From positions 11,457,385-11,521,384 of the forward strand of contig NC_088295.1 in the NCBI RefSeq assembly GCF_032854445.1: a stretch of DNA of 64,000 bases, given 5' to 3'. The position numbers were made by a program, and so were the translations under genes. The notes beneath the pieces were generated by a model, which worked only from the letters and a program-made list of their open reading frames with translations, searched no databases and was not told the origin of the DNA. This document shows positions 35,647-49,109 of the stretch, in pieces; within the stretch, counting starts at the first letter, position 1, and every line of letters starts with the position of its first letter. The DNA is from Liolophura sinensis (taxonomy: Eukaryota; Mollusca; Polyplacophora; Chitonida; Chitonidae).

Positions 35647-36289
35647 AAGTTTACTAGAAAACAAAACAAAATTACTTGTATATACATTTGAAGAAATAGA
35701 GAAAGATCCCCTGGTGAGGAGAATTTAGATAGGAAAAAAAACTAAACGCCTTTTTAACTTTCTACATTCTGTTATATTCCAACTGCAGTTTCAAACTTCA
35801 TGTTATTTTCAAGGAATATGAATATAAATGTCCACAGAGGTCTTTACATAGGATATGTGTTACCAGTAACTAAGGAACATGTTATGTACATGTCAAAACA
35901 GACAGTGATTAGATATATGCCATAATACATGGATAAATTGTTGCTGGGAACAAGGTCGTACATGTATAAAGCTGTTAAGTAGCGAACAATAGAAAAATCA
36001 GTACCTAAGAGTGTCTACCAGCGGGGCGGCTAGTGACGATGCGTCTTTATTAGCATTGAACGGATGACCCTGCGGATAATCTGTGACATAATATTTGTAC
36101 ATTCACATCTAGGTTTATTGATTTGGCGGGAATAGATGTCGTTATTATTGAGATTATGTGTTGAAACAAATGGAATTACCTTCTCGTCAGGGTATACATA
36201 TATAAATAACATGAATATCGTAAAGAAATTGCAGCTTAAGTAAAGACATTCATGCAAACGCCTGCATCTAGGCCTAAATTGAAATGTTT

Positions 36290-36453
36290 TTTTCTCCAGC
36301 TCATGCTGACGTGGGAACGTCTGGCAGAAACCTTCGGAAGATCGTGTGTTTCCCCAAGGCTCTGCTTGGTTCCTCCCACCATAATACCGGCCGCCGTCGT
36401 ATAAATGAAATCTTCTTGAGTAGGCTATGCTGTAAAACTCCAATTAAGTAAAT
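36290..36453 (+). repeat. SINE, 3' two-thirds
   Basis: CCAGCTCATGCTGACGTGGG, GTTCCTCCCACCATAATACC and GCCGTCGTATAAATGAAATC match the main SINE, ending with TAAGTAAATAAATG. The minus-strand ORF over it is an artefact of the SINE. Confidence 0.8.
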
Positions 36454-37226
36454 AAATGATTTACAAAGCGCAAAAATGGCCCTTACTTTACTCTCATGCA
36501 CGTGGTATACAGTATAGCACATTCTACATAAAGATTCAGTCCTATACTGAAGCACTCATACACGTGACTACACGAGGACAGCCGTGTAGTATAAGGATAT
36601 ACAGCCGTGATATGACTGAAATATTCCTGTATTTCCTATATATCCTTTGATCTTTGAATTTAGCCAGATAGCTTTTTTCTGTCTCGCGAGCACGTGCTAG
36701 GTAAATCAATTTATCTCTTTTGAAGTTTGTCGGACGATGCTGAGGCATGACTATTTCCTTGGAAACCGCGTTTACCGTTTTGACTCGAATTCTTCTATGA
36801 TTGATTCAATACACTACCAGACATTTATTGAATATATCCCATAATCCCGTAGATCCCCACCAGTCGATTAATTTTTATTTCAATAATGCCTATATACTCC
36901 AAAGGTGTTAGCAATTTAGGCTGTGAGCAAATCGCAAAATCGATAACTGAAACAACTGGCGACACCGTGCTGGGCGGGGACATTGTTTAGACGGATTCTC
37001 TAACTTATCAGTAGACATATGTTAGGTCAAGAATAGTAATGGTCCCTGAAGGCCATGGCATTAGAAAGCTTTGTGTTTTCTGATATGTAAGTTACACCCT
37101 GGCTTGTACATGGACACCTGCGCGTTTCCACAGTAGTTTTGAGTAACAAAGTAACTAATTTAATTATTTCTCTTGATGTATTAAAAACATTGGCCTTGGA
37201 CCTTCATCGGTGGTATGACGTATGTA

Positions 37227-37460
<234 letters not shown>

Positions 37461-38699
37461 TAGTTCAGGATCTGTAATTAAACAAGTCATCTAGAAAGCA
37501 ATCGTCATTCCCAAACATCTAATCCCCTAATTGTCTAATATGGTTTACGACAAGTGTAATACAAATTTCCGACTTGGCATGCACTCAGATCCATGTATTA
37601 AACCTATATCTTAAATATAACAAGTACTTTTACAAGGTTGGGTATTGCCTTGTGTACTTGGTATAAGAATGCGGGTGAGGGATACCTCGAAATGGATCGT
37701 ACATCCTCTAGACACACACGACTCGGTTTATCGCGAAACCATGCCATTCACAGGTGAGAGGTAAGTGGTCTTGGCAATTAGCGTATGGGTATTTGGAAAA
37801 TTAGACCGATGTGGCAAGATTGCAACGATGTGTGGAGTACACAGCAATCACATTAGATTGTGCGTGTATATATATAGATATGTATCTAGAACTTGACCCT
37901 GCAGAGGAAGGTAAAATGTTCGATTAACAGTGTCACGAGTTTAACATCTACAGCTTGTCTTACTTACATGTGACATTGGTTTGTCGTCGTCTATGACTAA
38001 AACGTATTTTGGACGCCTTTGACACATTTGGTAATCTAAACCTTTATTTTTCTGTTTACCAATAAAAGTTATAGAATGGTGAATATGCAGCCAGTGAGGA
38101 TGAGTAGGGGAGTATTCTTACAGCGGGCTTCGTGGCAAAATATAGGTCAGTATCGTTCTGACACGTTCCAGTTCTTTCCAGTTAGTACCGTTCTAGTTAG
38201 TTGCGCTTCCGTGCTACGTCCACCCGTTGCGTTTCACGACAAGTGGTCGCACGTCTTCAACAACTTCATTTTATTGCAATACCACATTTTAGTTCTTTCT
38301 CCGTCTAGTTTATTCCACTACATTCGTTTCCAAATCACGTGAATTCGCCAATGTTGTCCTGTTGATTCATCCCTCAGCCAGTCTGCACAATGTTGGTGAG
38401 ATTTTAAGAAAATTACCCGTAGCCTAGCCAAATCGTTGTGCCAATTTCGTGCTGTTTCCTTGCGGGTCACCATGAACAGTGGTACTGGGGCTTTGTGTCA
38501 GTATCGTCTAATATAATTCATGGCATACAGCCCTTTGCAAACGGTAATTTACTCATTAAAATAACTACTTATTAAAATGATTTCATAAAACAAAACTAAT
38601 ATGATTAAAATTGTCTTAAACATCAACGTTCGGAGGTTTAGTCATGTTACACACCGTCTTATCACCTCAAAAAGTTAGAGACAGCTTAATAGGCATAGC

Positions 38700-39045
38700 A
38701 TTGCTGAAGCATTGCCGTCATGGTAAGAGCCAGCTGAAGAGACATCCACATGTTGCACACATTGCAACGGAATAACCGTGGTCATGATAAGAACCAGCTG
38801 AATTGAGATCCAAATGTTAAACACACTGCAATGGAAGAACGCGGTCATGATAAGAGTCAGCTGAACAGACATCCACATCTTGAACACACAGCAACGGAAG
38901 AACCGTGGTCATGATAAGAGCCAGCTGAACTGACATCCAAATGTTGAACACACTGCAGTGGAAGAACGTGGTCATGATAAGAGCCAGCTGAGCTAACATT
39001 CAAATGTTGAACACACTGCAATGGAAGAACGCGGTCATGTAAGGA
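38700..39045. repeat. 63-bp tandem repeat, about 5.5 copies
   Basis: GTCATG(GT/ATAA)GAGCCAGCTGAA recurs at 38717, 38781, 38844, 38908, 38971 and 39034 (spacing 63-64 bp). The unit also carries AACACACTGCAATGGAAGAA. The period is 21 codons, which explains the open minus frame. Confidence 0.9.
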
Positions 39046-41490
39046 GTTTACTTTTGCACCTACCGTGATCAGTATTCAAAGTGTCATTACTTTTCGCACC
39101 TTTTAATCATGTCTCAGCTGGAATTATTTTTTGCGGAAACTTTTGACCGCGAAATCCGCGAAAATTAGTTCCATTAAGTACTTCACAAATATACATATAT
39201 GTAGAGCACGTAGTGTCATATTGCCTTCAGCAGGTAATGCATCTACATCGAGAAAATTCTTCCATGCAAGTATTTTGAGTTTTAAGCGGTGACATGCTTA
39301 AAGCTTATCTTCAGCCCTTGATATGTTTTTAATAACAATGAATGCAATACACCCACTGTGAATGATGGATATAATATATTCTTCATTTTTTATAATCGAA
39401 AATGTGTATGTAATGAACACAAATACCACCTAATCTTTGCTCAATTTACAGCCAGTTCCTCAAATTTTCGCCAGATATGATCGAAGACTTAACAACCTCT
39501 TACATTTTTCAGGTAAGTATTAAATGTCAAATTTACCAGTTTACGCTGAATAGAAAACTACCTCGCAGTCGTCAAAGGTCGCACTTGGATGACGTCAAGT
39601 AACGTATACTCAGGTGTCATAAAATACATACTTATGGAAATGATTGTAGAATAAATCCAACTGTGATCATAGATACATTGCCTATCGTAAACGCTTCTAT
39701 TTTCAAGATGCGCTGGACATATGCCAAATGAATGTGCGTGGCTCTGTATTTCCAAACGTGATTGTTTCTCTCAAACTTTGTACAATTTGCACTTTCTTAT
39801 CTGTTGGACACGTATGGGTCCCAACCTTGCGAAGATGTGTTGTCTCAAGTCACAAGGACACACCGTCGCACAAATGTCATATTTCCCAGGTCGTTGAAAA
39901 GAAAACGAGAGCGCAAACCTTGGCCACAGTTAAATGTACAAATTCCCGCATTATATAGCATAATGAGGTCCAAGAACGGACAATATTGTGCTAGGCACTT
40001 TTACAACAGAAAAAAAAATGCATTTGCATCCTAAATGGCGTTGTTGAGGAAAACATTTATGGATGCTGATGTTGTCGGCATTAGCGGTCCGGATCACCAC
40101 GTAAGTGTATACTGGAGAGGTGTACAAATTTTTATCCAGTTCGGTGTATAGCATTTTTACTTAAAGTTGCTGACTGCCAGACAGACAAATGAACACCTGC
40201 AAAAACATTAACTTCATTGGGAGAGGAAACCAACCTACAGCTGACTGGCATTCCTCATGCAACGGTATACAGCATAAAATCTGGTCTGGGATAAAGTAGT
40301 TAATATTAATAAATCTCATTATGAACACGATCCATTTAGTATTTATGTACCAGATACTCTTCAAGCAATTCTGATAGTGGCGTCAGAGGTTATCCTTGAA
40401 GGAGAATGGCCATAGTAACGTTTTCTTACCCCCACACAAACGTGTTTTTTAATACCATACCCACGATTGCAACTTTTTCTTTCACATCAGTGACATCAGA
40501 GGGCCTTCATCAGCTTACAGCTGCGCCCATAAATAAAGATCAAACTCCAAAGGTTCCTAATGAAGCTCCGTGCCCAGTCATAGTTCAGGGATAACCACAT
40601 GTTGACTGGTCCACACCGACCAGGTGGACATCTCATTTTTGAAGAAAACATGACTGATTGGGACTTAAGGTACAACTCTAGCTAGATCGTCTCCAGCCCA
40701 AAATTAAAAATCAGATTAACAATGTAATCCTATCCATTTGATCTGGTATACGGCTAGAACGGAGAGCTTTGCTTACATGTTACTAGTACAGTTGTCATGT
40801 TATATCTTGGACTATAAAAAGACTGATGACGCCGAAATTTGAAGTGATCACGAGCTAGTTTACATATTAAAATAATCCGAAAAGGCAGAGACGTCTTGCA
40901 AGCCGACGGGTAAATCAGGAGTGGCGATGCCGTAGTTAATAACTGACGACATAACTTGCGTGGCTGTAGTTTGTGGAATGGTCACCATTCAAATACAGAA
41001 GAATAATGAGAGATGGTATAACATCTCTCCATAGGGTATCGTTTGATATGAACCCCATTGCGGTATATATTGACTTGTACTGAGCCTCACCAGACATTGG
41101 CTCTGGTGTTGAATAGTACCAAAATGGTACACATCAATTATCCATTGACTGTAACAGAAAATTACCAAAGCTGCAGTCTCTGATAATTTGACCTGTGGAG
41201 AGTTAGCTGCTCGTGATAATTGGCATTCTAATGAACATCTGATTACACCATCGGAGTCGAAAAGGCCTCCACGTTGTAGGTACATTCTCCAATATTCTGA
41301 CTTCCTTTCCATTCTTACAGGTTCATATTGTACTTGATAAAAATCAACATGCAGGCATATACATCTGAAGGCAGATGTGGTAACCTGAAACAAGAAGCCG
41401 TAATGGCCCTTGAGCTGATCAGTTCTGATGTTTTCACTGAAATCATCGACGCTGCTCCAATCAGATAATGCTGTCACAATTTCGGGAATT
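39046..41490. other. Intergenic / upstream of first opsin, no gene seen
   Basis: No convincing ORF. A TATA-like GTATATATTG lies at about 41059, and the opsin promoter is presumably somewhere here. Confidence 0.4.
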
Positions 41491-41500
41491 GGATCTTTCG

Positions 41501-41595
41501 GTAAGAAATGTTCGTGTTTGCTTGATTATTGTCACTGTAAAGTCACGCACAATCGGTACTAATAATGGTGATTGTTTTCACCTTGTTAATTTCAG
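41501..41595 (+). other. Likely 5' UTR intron of first opsin gene
   Basis: Donor TTTCG|GTAAGA, a textbook branch-point-like TACTAAT, and acceptor TTAATTTCAG define a 95-bp intron. A leader exon from 41596 reaches the opsin ATG. A 29-codon uORF starts at 41596 (MCIVRLRQ) and ends before the opsin start. Confidence 0.45.
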
Positions 41596-41771
41596 ATGTG
41601 CATTGTTCGTCTGCGGCAGTTATTGGACTTGTTTATCCAGCGACCACACTTTCCAGACGGGACACCAGAGAGAAAGCAACACTGACCACGAGGATCACTG
41701 ATATAGCTGTGGCGGTTGGAACTTTTTTCTGACTGTTTATTATCAGAGACATTGCCGAAGAAACCCTCAAA

Positions 41772-44700
41772 ATGTCACCTCTCCTTAATGGCAGCGACCT
41801 TATGTCCAATGTGAGCTCAGTTATGACCCATAGCCCTCATACCCATCATGAAGCGCCCTACTTTCCGCCTCTAGGACACTATCTCGTCGGCTCATTCCTA
41901 TGTGTGGTGGGATTCCTGGGATTTTTTGAAAATGGCATCGTCCTTATTGTGTTCTATAAACACAAACAGTTGAGATCTCCAACGAACATGTTCATAATCT
42001 CTCTGGCCGTGAGTGACTTCCTCATGTCTTGTATGGGCAATCCTCTAGCCTCTACCTCTAGCCTAGCCAACAAATGGCTGTGGGGAGAAAACGGCTGTAC
42101 CTGGGAGGCCTTCATAGTTTATTTCTTAGGAATGGCTTCAATTTACAATTTAACCTGGATATCACTTGACCGATACATTGTGATAGCCAAACCGCTGTCG
42201 GCAGCAAACATCACCCATCGTGTTGCTGGCTTTTGCGTTGCCCTAAGCTGGCTTTTCGCCTTTCTCTGGGCCCTTTTCCCGTTGTTGGGGTGGAGTGAGT
42301 ACGGACTGGAAGCTGCTCACACCTCTTGCAGCGTGGTCTGGCAAAGTAAAGATCTCGTGGACATCAGCTATACCCTTGCCATCTTCATCTTAGGGTTTTT
42401 GCTGCCTATTCTTGCAATGGTCTATTCCTACTATCATGTTTTCATGACGGTAAGTCCTCCACATCCTAAACACATTGAGTACAGTTTTAGCAAAATGACG
42501 GCATGGCAGTTTTTATTTTATGCCAACAGGAGAAAAACGACATTCGTGTCATCCTACGGCTACTATATGTATAACAAAAGAGGCTGCTTCCATTTTGAAA
42601 TCGCAAAGTATCTATTTTAGACATAATCTAGCGTTCGCAGTATCTGCCGTATGTTAGAGCATTTGGTGCATACATGTGGTGATGTCAGTGGCGCTGGCCA
42701 GCTATTCGGACAAAATACCTCTGTTAACTAACAGGTCAGACTGGACTCTGACCTGGACAGGGAACCCAAGTTCGTCCTATATTGGTCAACATGTCTGGAT
42801 AAGCTCTCAGTGTCGGTGCTATCGCAGATTTAGTGCCCAGAAGTCTTCAAGTACGATTTATCATGGTATTTGTATATACATCAGTGGTCAAAGGGGACAA
42901 TGGCGTTTATGTCTGTCAAAAGCCGGCTATAGTTAACGGTTCAGAACAGACTGTGGAAAGGTTAGAGTTGTAATTCTTGTACAATCTCTCAAAAATCATC
43001 CCGATATGTTTGAGGTGTTTAGCTTCATATATTTACTGAGTTTAACTTCCATCATCTGGCGATAAGTAAGACCGTAAAGTGGCGGTAGAGTTTCAGACTT
43101 GTTAAGTGTATCCCGTGATTAATTGTGTTGATTGTGGCTCTTACTGACTGGGTGCTCGCGGGGAGAGCATTATGGGTGGTTAGGGACTTGTATGGGCAGT
43201 TCACGGGAAAATATTGTGGAGATTAGGCGTGATTACCGAGTACGTTTACATGTGGAATGGCATAACAAACATCCATCAAAATGCAGAGATATTCATTTAC
43301 AAAGCTGTAACAGAATTTAGCACACTGCCATCCTTACTTCCAAATTACCAGCAGAAGATCTGAAGCTGCGTTTAAAGCGACGACAGCACACGTACTTTTG
43401 TCACGATGCAGCTAAAACATTCTTAGTCATTCTGGTGTAACCTAGAGATTCTCGTGGATGGCGTGATTTTTTTTCAGACTACAGGCAAGAAATATCTTCG
43501 TATTAAAAAGAAACTAACAATGCGTATATCACGTCTGAATTTTGCATACCAGCAATCATAAAACTGGCACTTTATTTTAATATAAAGTGATTTAAGGTTC
43601 GAATGTAGAAAGCGGCACGTGCGTTGTAAGGAGTATGATATAGCCAGTTTATACCCCTTGTCAGTGTTGTGCGAAGCCCTAATGCCATATTATGGAAGCT
43701 GGATGAAAGCATCTCACCCCGTGGCTCGCCACATAATGTGGCAACAAATCCGACAAATTCTGTCTGGCTTCCAACATGCCTGACTCGCTACAGAAAATGG
43801 ATAAAAGTAAATCGTGTTAGTTTTCGGAAACCTTACTTTGAGTATGTTTTCTGTGTTTAATGTGTTTAATTTAAAAACGAGAGAACGGTAACTCCCCTAC
43901 AGTAGGAGAAATGTGCGCCTAGAGTGACATTCTTCGTTTAGATTATACGGGAGGTTGGTGACAGATATTTCCCAGGGAAATCCAAAAGCTAAAATACACA
44001 TCTTTGTTGCATAATGAGGGTTCTGAACAGACAGTGGTTCCAAAGATAATGCTGTGAGGTGACTCGTAACCCGAACGATCGTTCGCCGTTTAGATTGAGG
44101 CCTGCGCTGTACACTGTACATAAGTTAGTTTTGCATGTTCGAGTTTTGTGACAGTGTTTGGGATTTACAGGTATGTAATAGTCATCGCAATATCTTTGGT
44201 TTAATTCATGCGTATGATTAGAGATACACGTGGAAAAGTAAACAAAAGTAACCTTCCTGCGAAACGTTAGGTAATGGAACTATTTTTGCACAATTAGTAC
44301 ACTCATAGATGTATTCCATAATGTAAAATGTGCGATTCTTGTTTACTCAGTGAAAAGAAGACAAGCAAGTTTCTTTTTAATACGAAAATTTGATATTACA
44401 AATCACCAGAGAACACTAACGTGCTGTTATCGGAGATTATACTAAATTACTCCGGTTAACTACCACGTTCTGATCTGAGTTCTGACATAAATTGGTCACG
44501 AAGTAATCGCAAAACCGCAGAGGAATTAAGGGAAGTTAAGATGGCGAATTGTTCACCTCAGCACGTTTTAGAAACGCCGTTTGACCGGAAAAGTTGTTGC
44601 ACATGAATAAAATAATTACGGACATATGGATAGCAATTTTGTGTCCCCAAAGGTTGTCAGTACTCTAATTATATCCGGTGATACTTCTGTAAGAAGTCTT

Positions 44701-47700
44701 GTTACAGCTTAGTTACAATGGTTACTTTTAAGATTACAGATAAATAGTCTTCAACCCAACTATTCATAATTGACAGACATCGGCCACCCTCTTTATCTCA
44801 TTCTATTGTTCTCTCACAAAGCGCTCTAATATTCTACTCTTGTCTATTATCAGTAACGAATACGCGAGTATCATCAACGCTAAATGTGTAAATACTCAAA
44901 TTGGGACTCATTAGAGCAGTCCGCAGGGGCCTTTAGTGGCCTCTGGAGGCGGACTCGCATGAGATGTTCGCTATTATGAGGTATAATCATAGATCTGTTT
45001 TACGTAAGGAAAATAACTGGGAAACTCAGAGTATTCAAACCATATTTTTAATTCTCTGTATTTCCGTGCGCTGTGCAGTCATGGGCAGGAATATATCGTT
45101 AACAAGAATGCACAGGCCAATGCGATATCTATGAGTTCAAGCCCAGTTCATGTCGGCTTTCTCTCTGGTTGTGCGAGGGATGGTCTGTCAGCAGCCGGAG
45201 GATTGTCGTGGGTTTCTCTCGGGCAGAGTTTTCTCCCACCATTTTGCTGGTCCCTGTCGTATGAGTGAAATATTCCTGAGTACGGCATAAAACACGCTGA
45301 TCAGACCAGCAAACATATATTTATAGGAAAAAACAAAGGAAACCTTCTCAAATTTCTACATCGTTGTATTCAAACTGCAGTTTCGAACTTTTTTCTAATC
45401 ATGGTGTATGTATACACAAAGAAGGACAAAGAACACCTAAATATAAGGCGATTTACGAATAATTTTCATCCTCACTTGAAAGTCAGACACGGATAAAGTA
45501 TTCCGCACATGTATACCAAGGGGATTGCATGCATACATGCCTGGGTAAAAATCAAAAGAAAACGATGCAATTAAAAAAGGCGGAGAATTGTAAAATATGA
45601 AGAAAAGTATAAGAAAGTACACATGCTACCCCAGTTTACCCGAGGAATACTTAGTCCTTGTCTAGCGTTACACCTCACCCAACCTCCCCTTTGGTTATGA
45701 ATGTCTGTATCATTGGTACCTTTCTGTATATAACCCTCTACGTTGTTGCTATTCGTTTATTCTTATTTGCCTTTCTTTGTTATAATAAAGCGGTCTATTA
45801 TCATCTTTGGAGCATCCACCTTAAGTTTAGTCACCAAGCAAGTAATCTCATTTCACACCATTACACATGCCCATCTTCAATAACATTACAGGTTCATGAG
45901 ATCTGTGCTGTGACCTTGTAGTCCGATCATGGGCCTTGTATGTGACTCCTGTACTGACCTTGTAGTCCGATCGTGGACGTTGTCTGCGACTCCTGTATTG
46001 ACCTTGTAGTCCGATCGTGGACCTTGTATGTGACTCCCGCACTGACGTTGTAGTCCAGTCGTAGACGTTGTATGCGACTCCTGTATTGACCTTGTAGTCC
46101 GATCATGGACCTTGTGTGTGACTCCTGTACTGACCTTATAGTCCGATCGTGGACGTTGTATGCGACTCCTGTATTGACCTTGTAGTTCGATCGTGGACCT
46201 TGTATGTGACTCCTGTACTGACGTTGTAGCCCAATCGTAGAAGTTGTATGCGACTCCTGTACTGACCTTGTAGTCCGATCCTGGACGTTGTATGCGACTC
46301 CTGTACTGACCTTGTAGTCCGATCCTTTACCTTGTATGTGACTCCTGTACTGACCTTGTAGTCCGATCATTGACGTTACATGCGACTCCTGTACTGCCCT
46401 TGTAGTCCGTCCGCGGACGTTGTATGCGACAGGTGCAATGACTGGTGCACTACAGACAGAAGGTCTGGATTCATACAGGAATACTTTCAAAATCAAAGAA
46501 AACATTAGAATATTGAGTGAATCTAAACTAAAGTCTTCTCAATGTTAAATCATTTGTGCAGCAGCATTGTTTATACCCTCAGGTGCGTTCTGTGTCCCGT
46601 GGTGGGGTTTGGGATATGAACAGCAGGGTGGCACGCAAAAATCTGAAGATCGAGAGGAAGATGGCAAAAACCATTGGTCTCATGGTTTGTAAGTGTGGAA
46701 ATTTTGTCGACGTTTTAATAACAATTGCTTGCTTTTTTTCTGTGGTTACACTCAAAAAAATAATCTGCTATTTATAACAGAAGGTTTGGTGTTTGAGTGA
46801 GGCTAAAATGTATTCTGTTGTTATAACATAATATTCTGTCATGCTCAAAATCAAATCCTGTTAATCTAATAGAATCTTGTGTTGAATTAATAGAATGTGT
46901 GTTTTCTAATTAACAGAACAATCTGATGCAATAACAGAATATATTCTAGCATCACCCAGAAAACAGATTTTCTGTTGGCTTATTTATCTATTTAGTTATT
47001 TATTTGATTGGTGTTTTACGCCGTACTCAAGAATATTTTACTTATTCGACGGCGGCCAACATTATGGTGTGACGGCCAGAGAGGAAGCCAGCATGAGCTG
47101 GACTTTAACTCAGCGACCGCATTGGTGAGAGGCTCCTGGGTCATGACGCTGCGCTAGCGCACTAACCAACTGAGCCACAGTGGCCCCGACTTTCGGTTGA
47201 AATTAACAGATGAGTTTTTTGAATGTAGTTTTTTAATGTCCCTTTCAACATAATTTCGTTCATATCACGACGGGTTTCTTTGTAGCAGACCGGGCCAAAT
47301 GCGGACATAATTATGTGCTTTTCTATTTATTTGTGTTGTGATCCTTGTCAATTACGGTGTAGTTTAAGGGCTGAAAGCTTTCAGATTACCTTCCTTCCTT
47401 TATTAATCAAATAGTGTACTCATACGAAACTCAAAAATTAACATCATTTCAGTATTACAAGGTAAGTAATTGCGAAGTACATTTCCCCGAAAAGCTCCAG
47501 TTAGACTTTCCATGAACCTGCTTCTGCATCTTATATCCACACATTATCACCGTGCCTTGATTGCTTATACCGCATATATACAGTACTTATTTTCATGCAT
47601 ATAGCTACGAATAGGGCATGCGTAATGCATCCCACCAGCATGCATAGGCTAACTCTTTCCTTTCTTCCATCTCTAAATATTTCTCTCTTCTGAACAGGTG

Positions 47701-48152
47701 CCTTCTTGCTGTCGTGGAGTCCATACGCCGTTGTTTCTCTGTGGGCGGCGTTCGGCAACCCGGATGACATTTCCGTACTTGCCGGGGTCCTACCAGCTGT
47801 ACTGGCCAAGTCGGCCATTATCTGGAATCCCATTATCTATGTGGCCACCAACAAGCAATTCCGTCACGGTTTCTTTGCCATTATTCCGTGTTCCGGCCTG
47901 AAGGAAGCATTGATGAAGAAAGAACAGCAGCTGGAGAAAGATGACAGTGACGAGGGCGATGATGGAGCTACGGTCGCGGGGCCAAATGCCACTCATATCC
48001 AGGTACAGCCGGCAAACGCTGTAGCCCCTACTGGCGCTGAGGCGGAGACATTCGGCAGATCGGAAACCGTGGTTGAAGACCTCGATCTGGGAGACGACAA
48101 AACCAAGGTGAAGACGGTCGAAGTCAAACCAAAAACGGAAACGGAAATGTGA
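41772..48152 (+). CDS. Visual-type opsin (xenopsin / ciliary / tetraopsin-like), complete, 3 exons
   Basis: Seen: exons 41772-42449, 46583-46688 and 47698-48152; 1239 nt, 412 aa. The N-terminus has two glycosylation sequons (NGS, NVS). Seven hydrophobic segments follow. Disulfide Cys109/Cys186, DRY at 133-135, retinal Lys299 in AVLAKSAIIW, NPIIY at 305-309 and NKQFR just after are all visible. Glu112 sits at the bovine 113 counterion position and Glu180 at position 181. Cys326 could be palmitoylated, and the tail is acidic. Known: opsins bind retinal through a Schiff base and activate G proteins in photoreceptors. TM6-7 (SWSPYAVVSLWAAFG) resembles peropsin, neuropsin and xenopsin, while the NKQ motif and Glu112 recall ciliary opsins, so the subclass is unresolved. 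A SINE and a minisatellite lie in its introns. If intron 1 were retained, the frame would stop at 42620. Confidence 0.93.
45105..45310 (+). repeat. SINE in opsin intron 1
   Basis: GAGTTCAAGCCCAGTTCATG, TTCTCCCACCATTTTGCTGG and GTATGAGTGAAATATTCCTG match the main SINE. The A-rich tail is replaced by CTGATCAGACCAGC. Confidence 0.75.
45917..46440. repeat. 44-bp minisatellite, about 12 copies, in opsin intron 1
   Basis: The unit TGTAGTCCGATCGTGGACCT + TGTATGTGACTCCTGTACTG + ACCT recurs at 45917, 45961, 46005 and onward. A 192-codon antisense ORF spans it only because the repeat lacks stops in that frame. The array ends about 140 bp before exon 2. Confidence 0.92.
46985..47188 (-). repeat. SINE with intact tRNA-like head, in opsin intron 2
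   Basis: Minus orientation: TTATTTGATTGGTGTTTTAC at the tail and CTAACCAACTGAGCCACAGT (complement of the A box) at the head. An internal segment of the body is missing. Confidence 0.85.
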
Positions 48153-48870
48153 ACACGCGAGCAGTGGACTGGAAGGTCCGTCCATGCATGTAAACTGGAC
48201 GAGCAGTCCGCAATAATAGTGTATAGCTAGTACATAAACCTTCATAGAAGTAGACCTATAGGTTAAGGTAAAGGCAGGGCTAATTCTGAATCCGCTGTGT
48301 TTAAACCAACAACGTCAGTTATACTAAAGCAAACGCTTTGTCCAAAAAAGCACAGTTTCCTCTCTGTGCGGTGAAATGCGCAGTTAACGATTCCAACAGG
48401 ATAGGTTATATGAAAGAACTAGTTAAAAATAGCAAAGCCTTCACTCTCTGAGATTAAAAATACACGGTTGATGATAAAGATAGTTTTTACAGTTTCTTTA
48501 CGTAACATTGTTCAATGTGTTAAAGTTACCTCTAGCAATGGTATATAACACATTTTCGTGTATGTTCTTCATGTTAAATATATCCAGTGCTTATACAACT
48601 TGTACAACAGACTAGTTATGGCCCTACTTATGTGTACGTGTGATATGAAGCCGTCATAGTGTTCACCACTTGTGTCATCTCTACTGCGCAGCTGACAGGT
48701 ATGTAATTTTATTCTTTGGAAACCAAATTATACAACTATCATCGTTTAGATTATAATTACCCTTTAGAGAATAAGCAATAGGAAATAACATTTTCTGTTC
48801 ATACACACAATTTATGGAATGAAAATGGTGACTGGCATGTGTCTGCATGTGTTGTAATTGTATTAAGTTA

Positions 48871-49108
48871 ACATGCACATATATAGTGCTCAATGTAAGT
48901 CCAGTCTTAAATGATGTAACATGCACATATATAGTGCTCAATGTAAGTGCAGTCTTAAATGATGTAACATGCACATATATAGTGCTCAATGTAAGTCCAG
49001 TCTTAAATGATGTAACATGCACATATATAGTGCTCAATGTAAGTCCAGTCTTAAATGATGTAACATGCACATAGTGCTCAATGTAAGTGCAGTCTTAAAT
49101 GATGTAAC
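48871..49108. repeat. 48-bp tandem repeat, 5 copies, 3' of first opsin
   Basis: ACATGCACATATATAGTGCT starts units at 48871, 48919, 48967, 49015 and 49063. The last copy lacks a few TA. The copies are nearly identical, differing mainly at one site (AAGTCCAG or AAGTGCAG). Confidence 0.93.
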
Positions 49109-49109
49109 A

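Larger units (their letters stand above)
42450..46582 (+). other. Opsin intron 1 (4.1 kb)
   Basis: It starts GTAAGT and ends CTCAG. It contains a SINE (45105-45310) and the 44-bp minisatellite. The remainder shows no gene. Confidence 0.8.

Noticed and set aside
36030-36443. 137-codon minus-strand ORF
   Set aside because: It overlaps a SINE copy read backwards and shows no domain.
42676-42936. 86-codon + ORF in opsin intron 1
   Set aside because: No domain and no splice logic with the opsin exons; chance frame.
45927-46505. 192-codon minus-strand ORF with RSHIQG/DRTTRS repeats
   Set aside because: It is the reverse complement of the 44-bp intronic minisatellite. The frame stays open because the repeat lacks stops. 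No start context or homology features.
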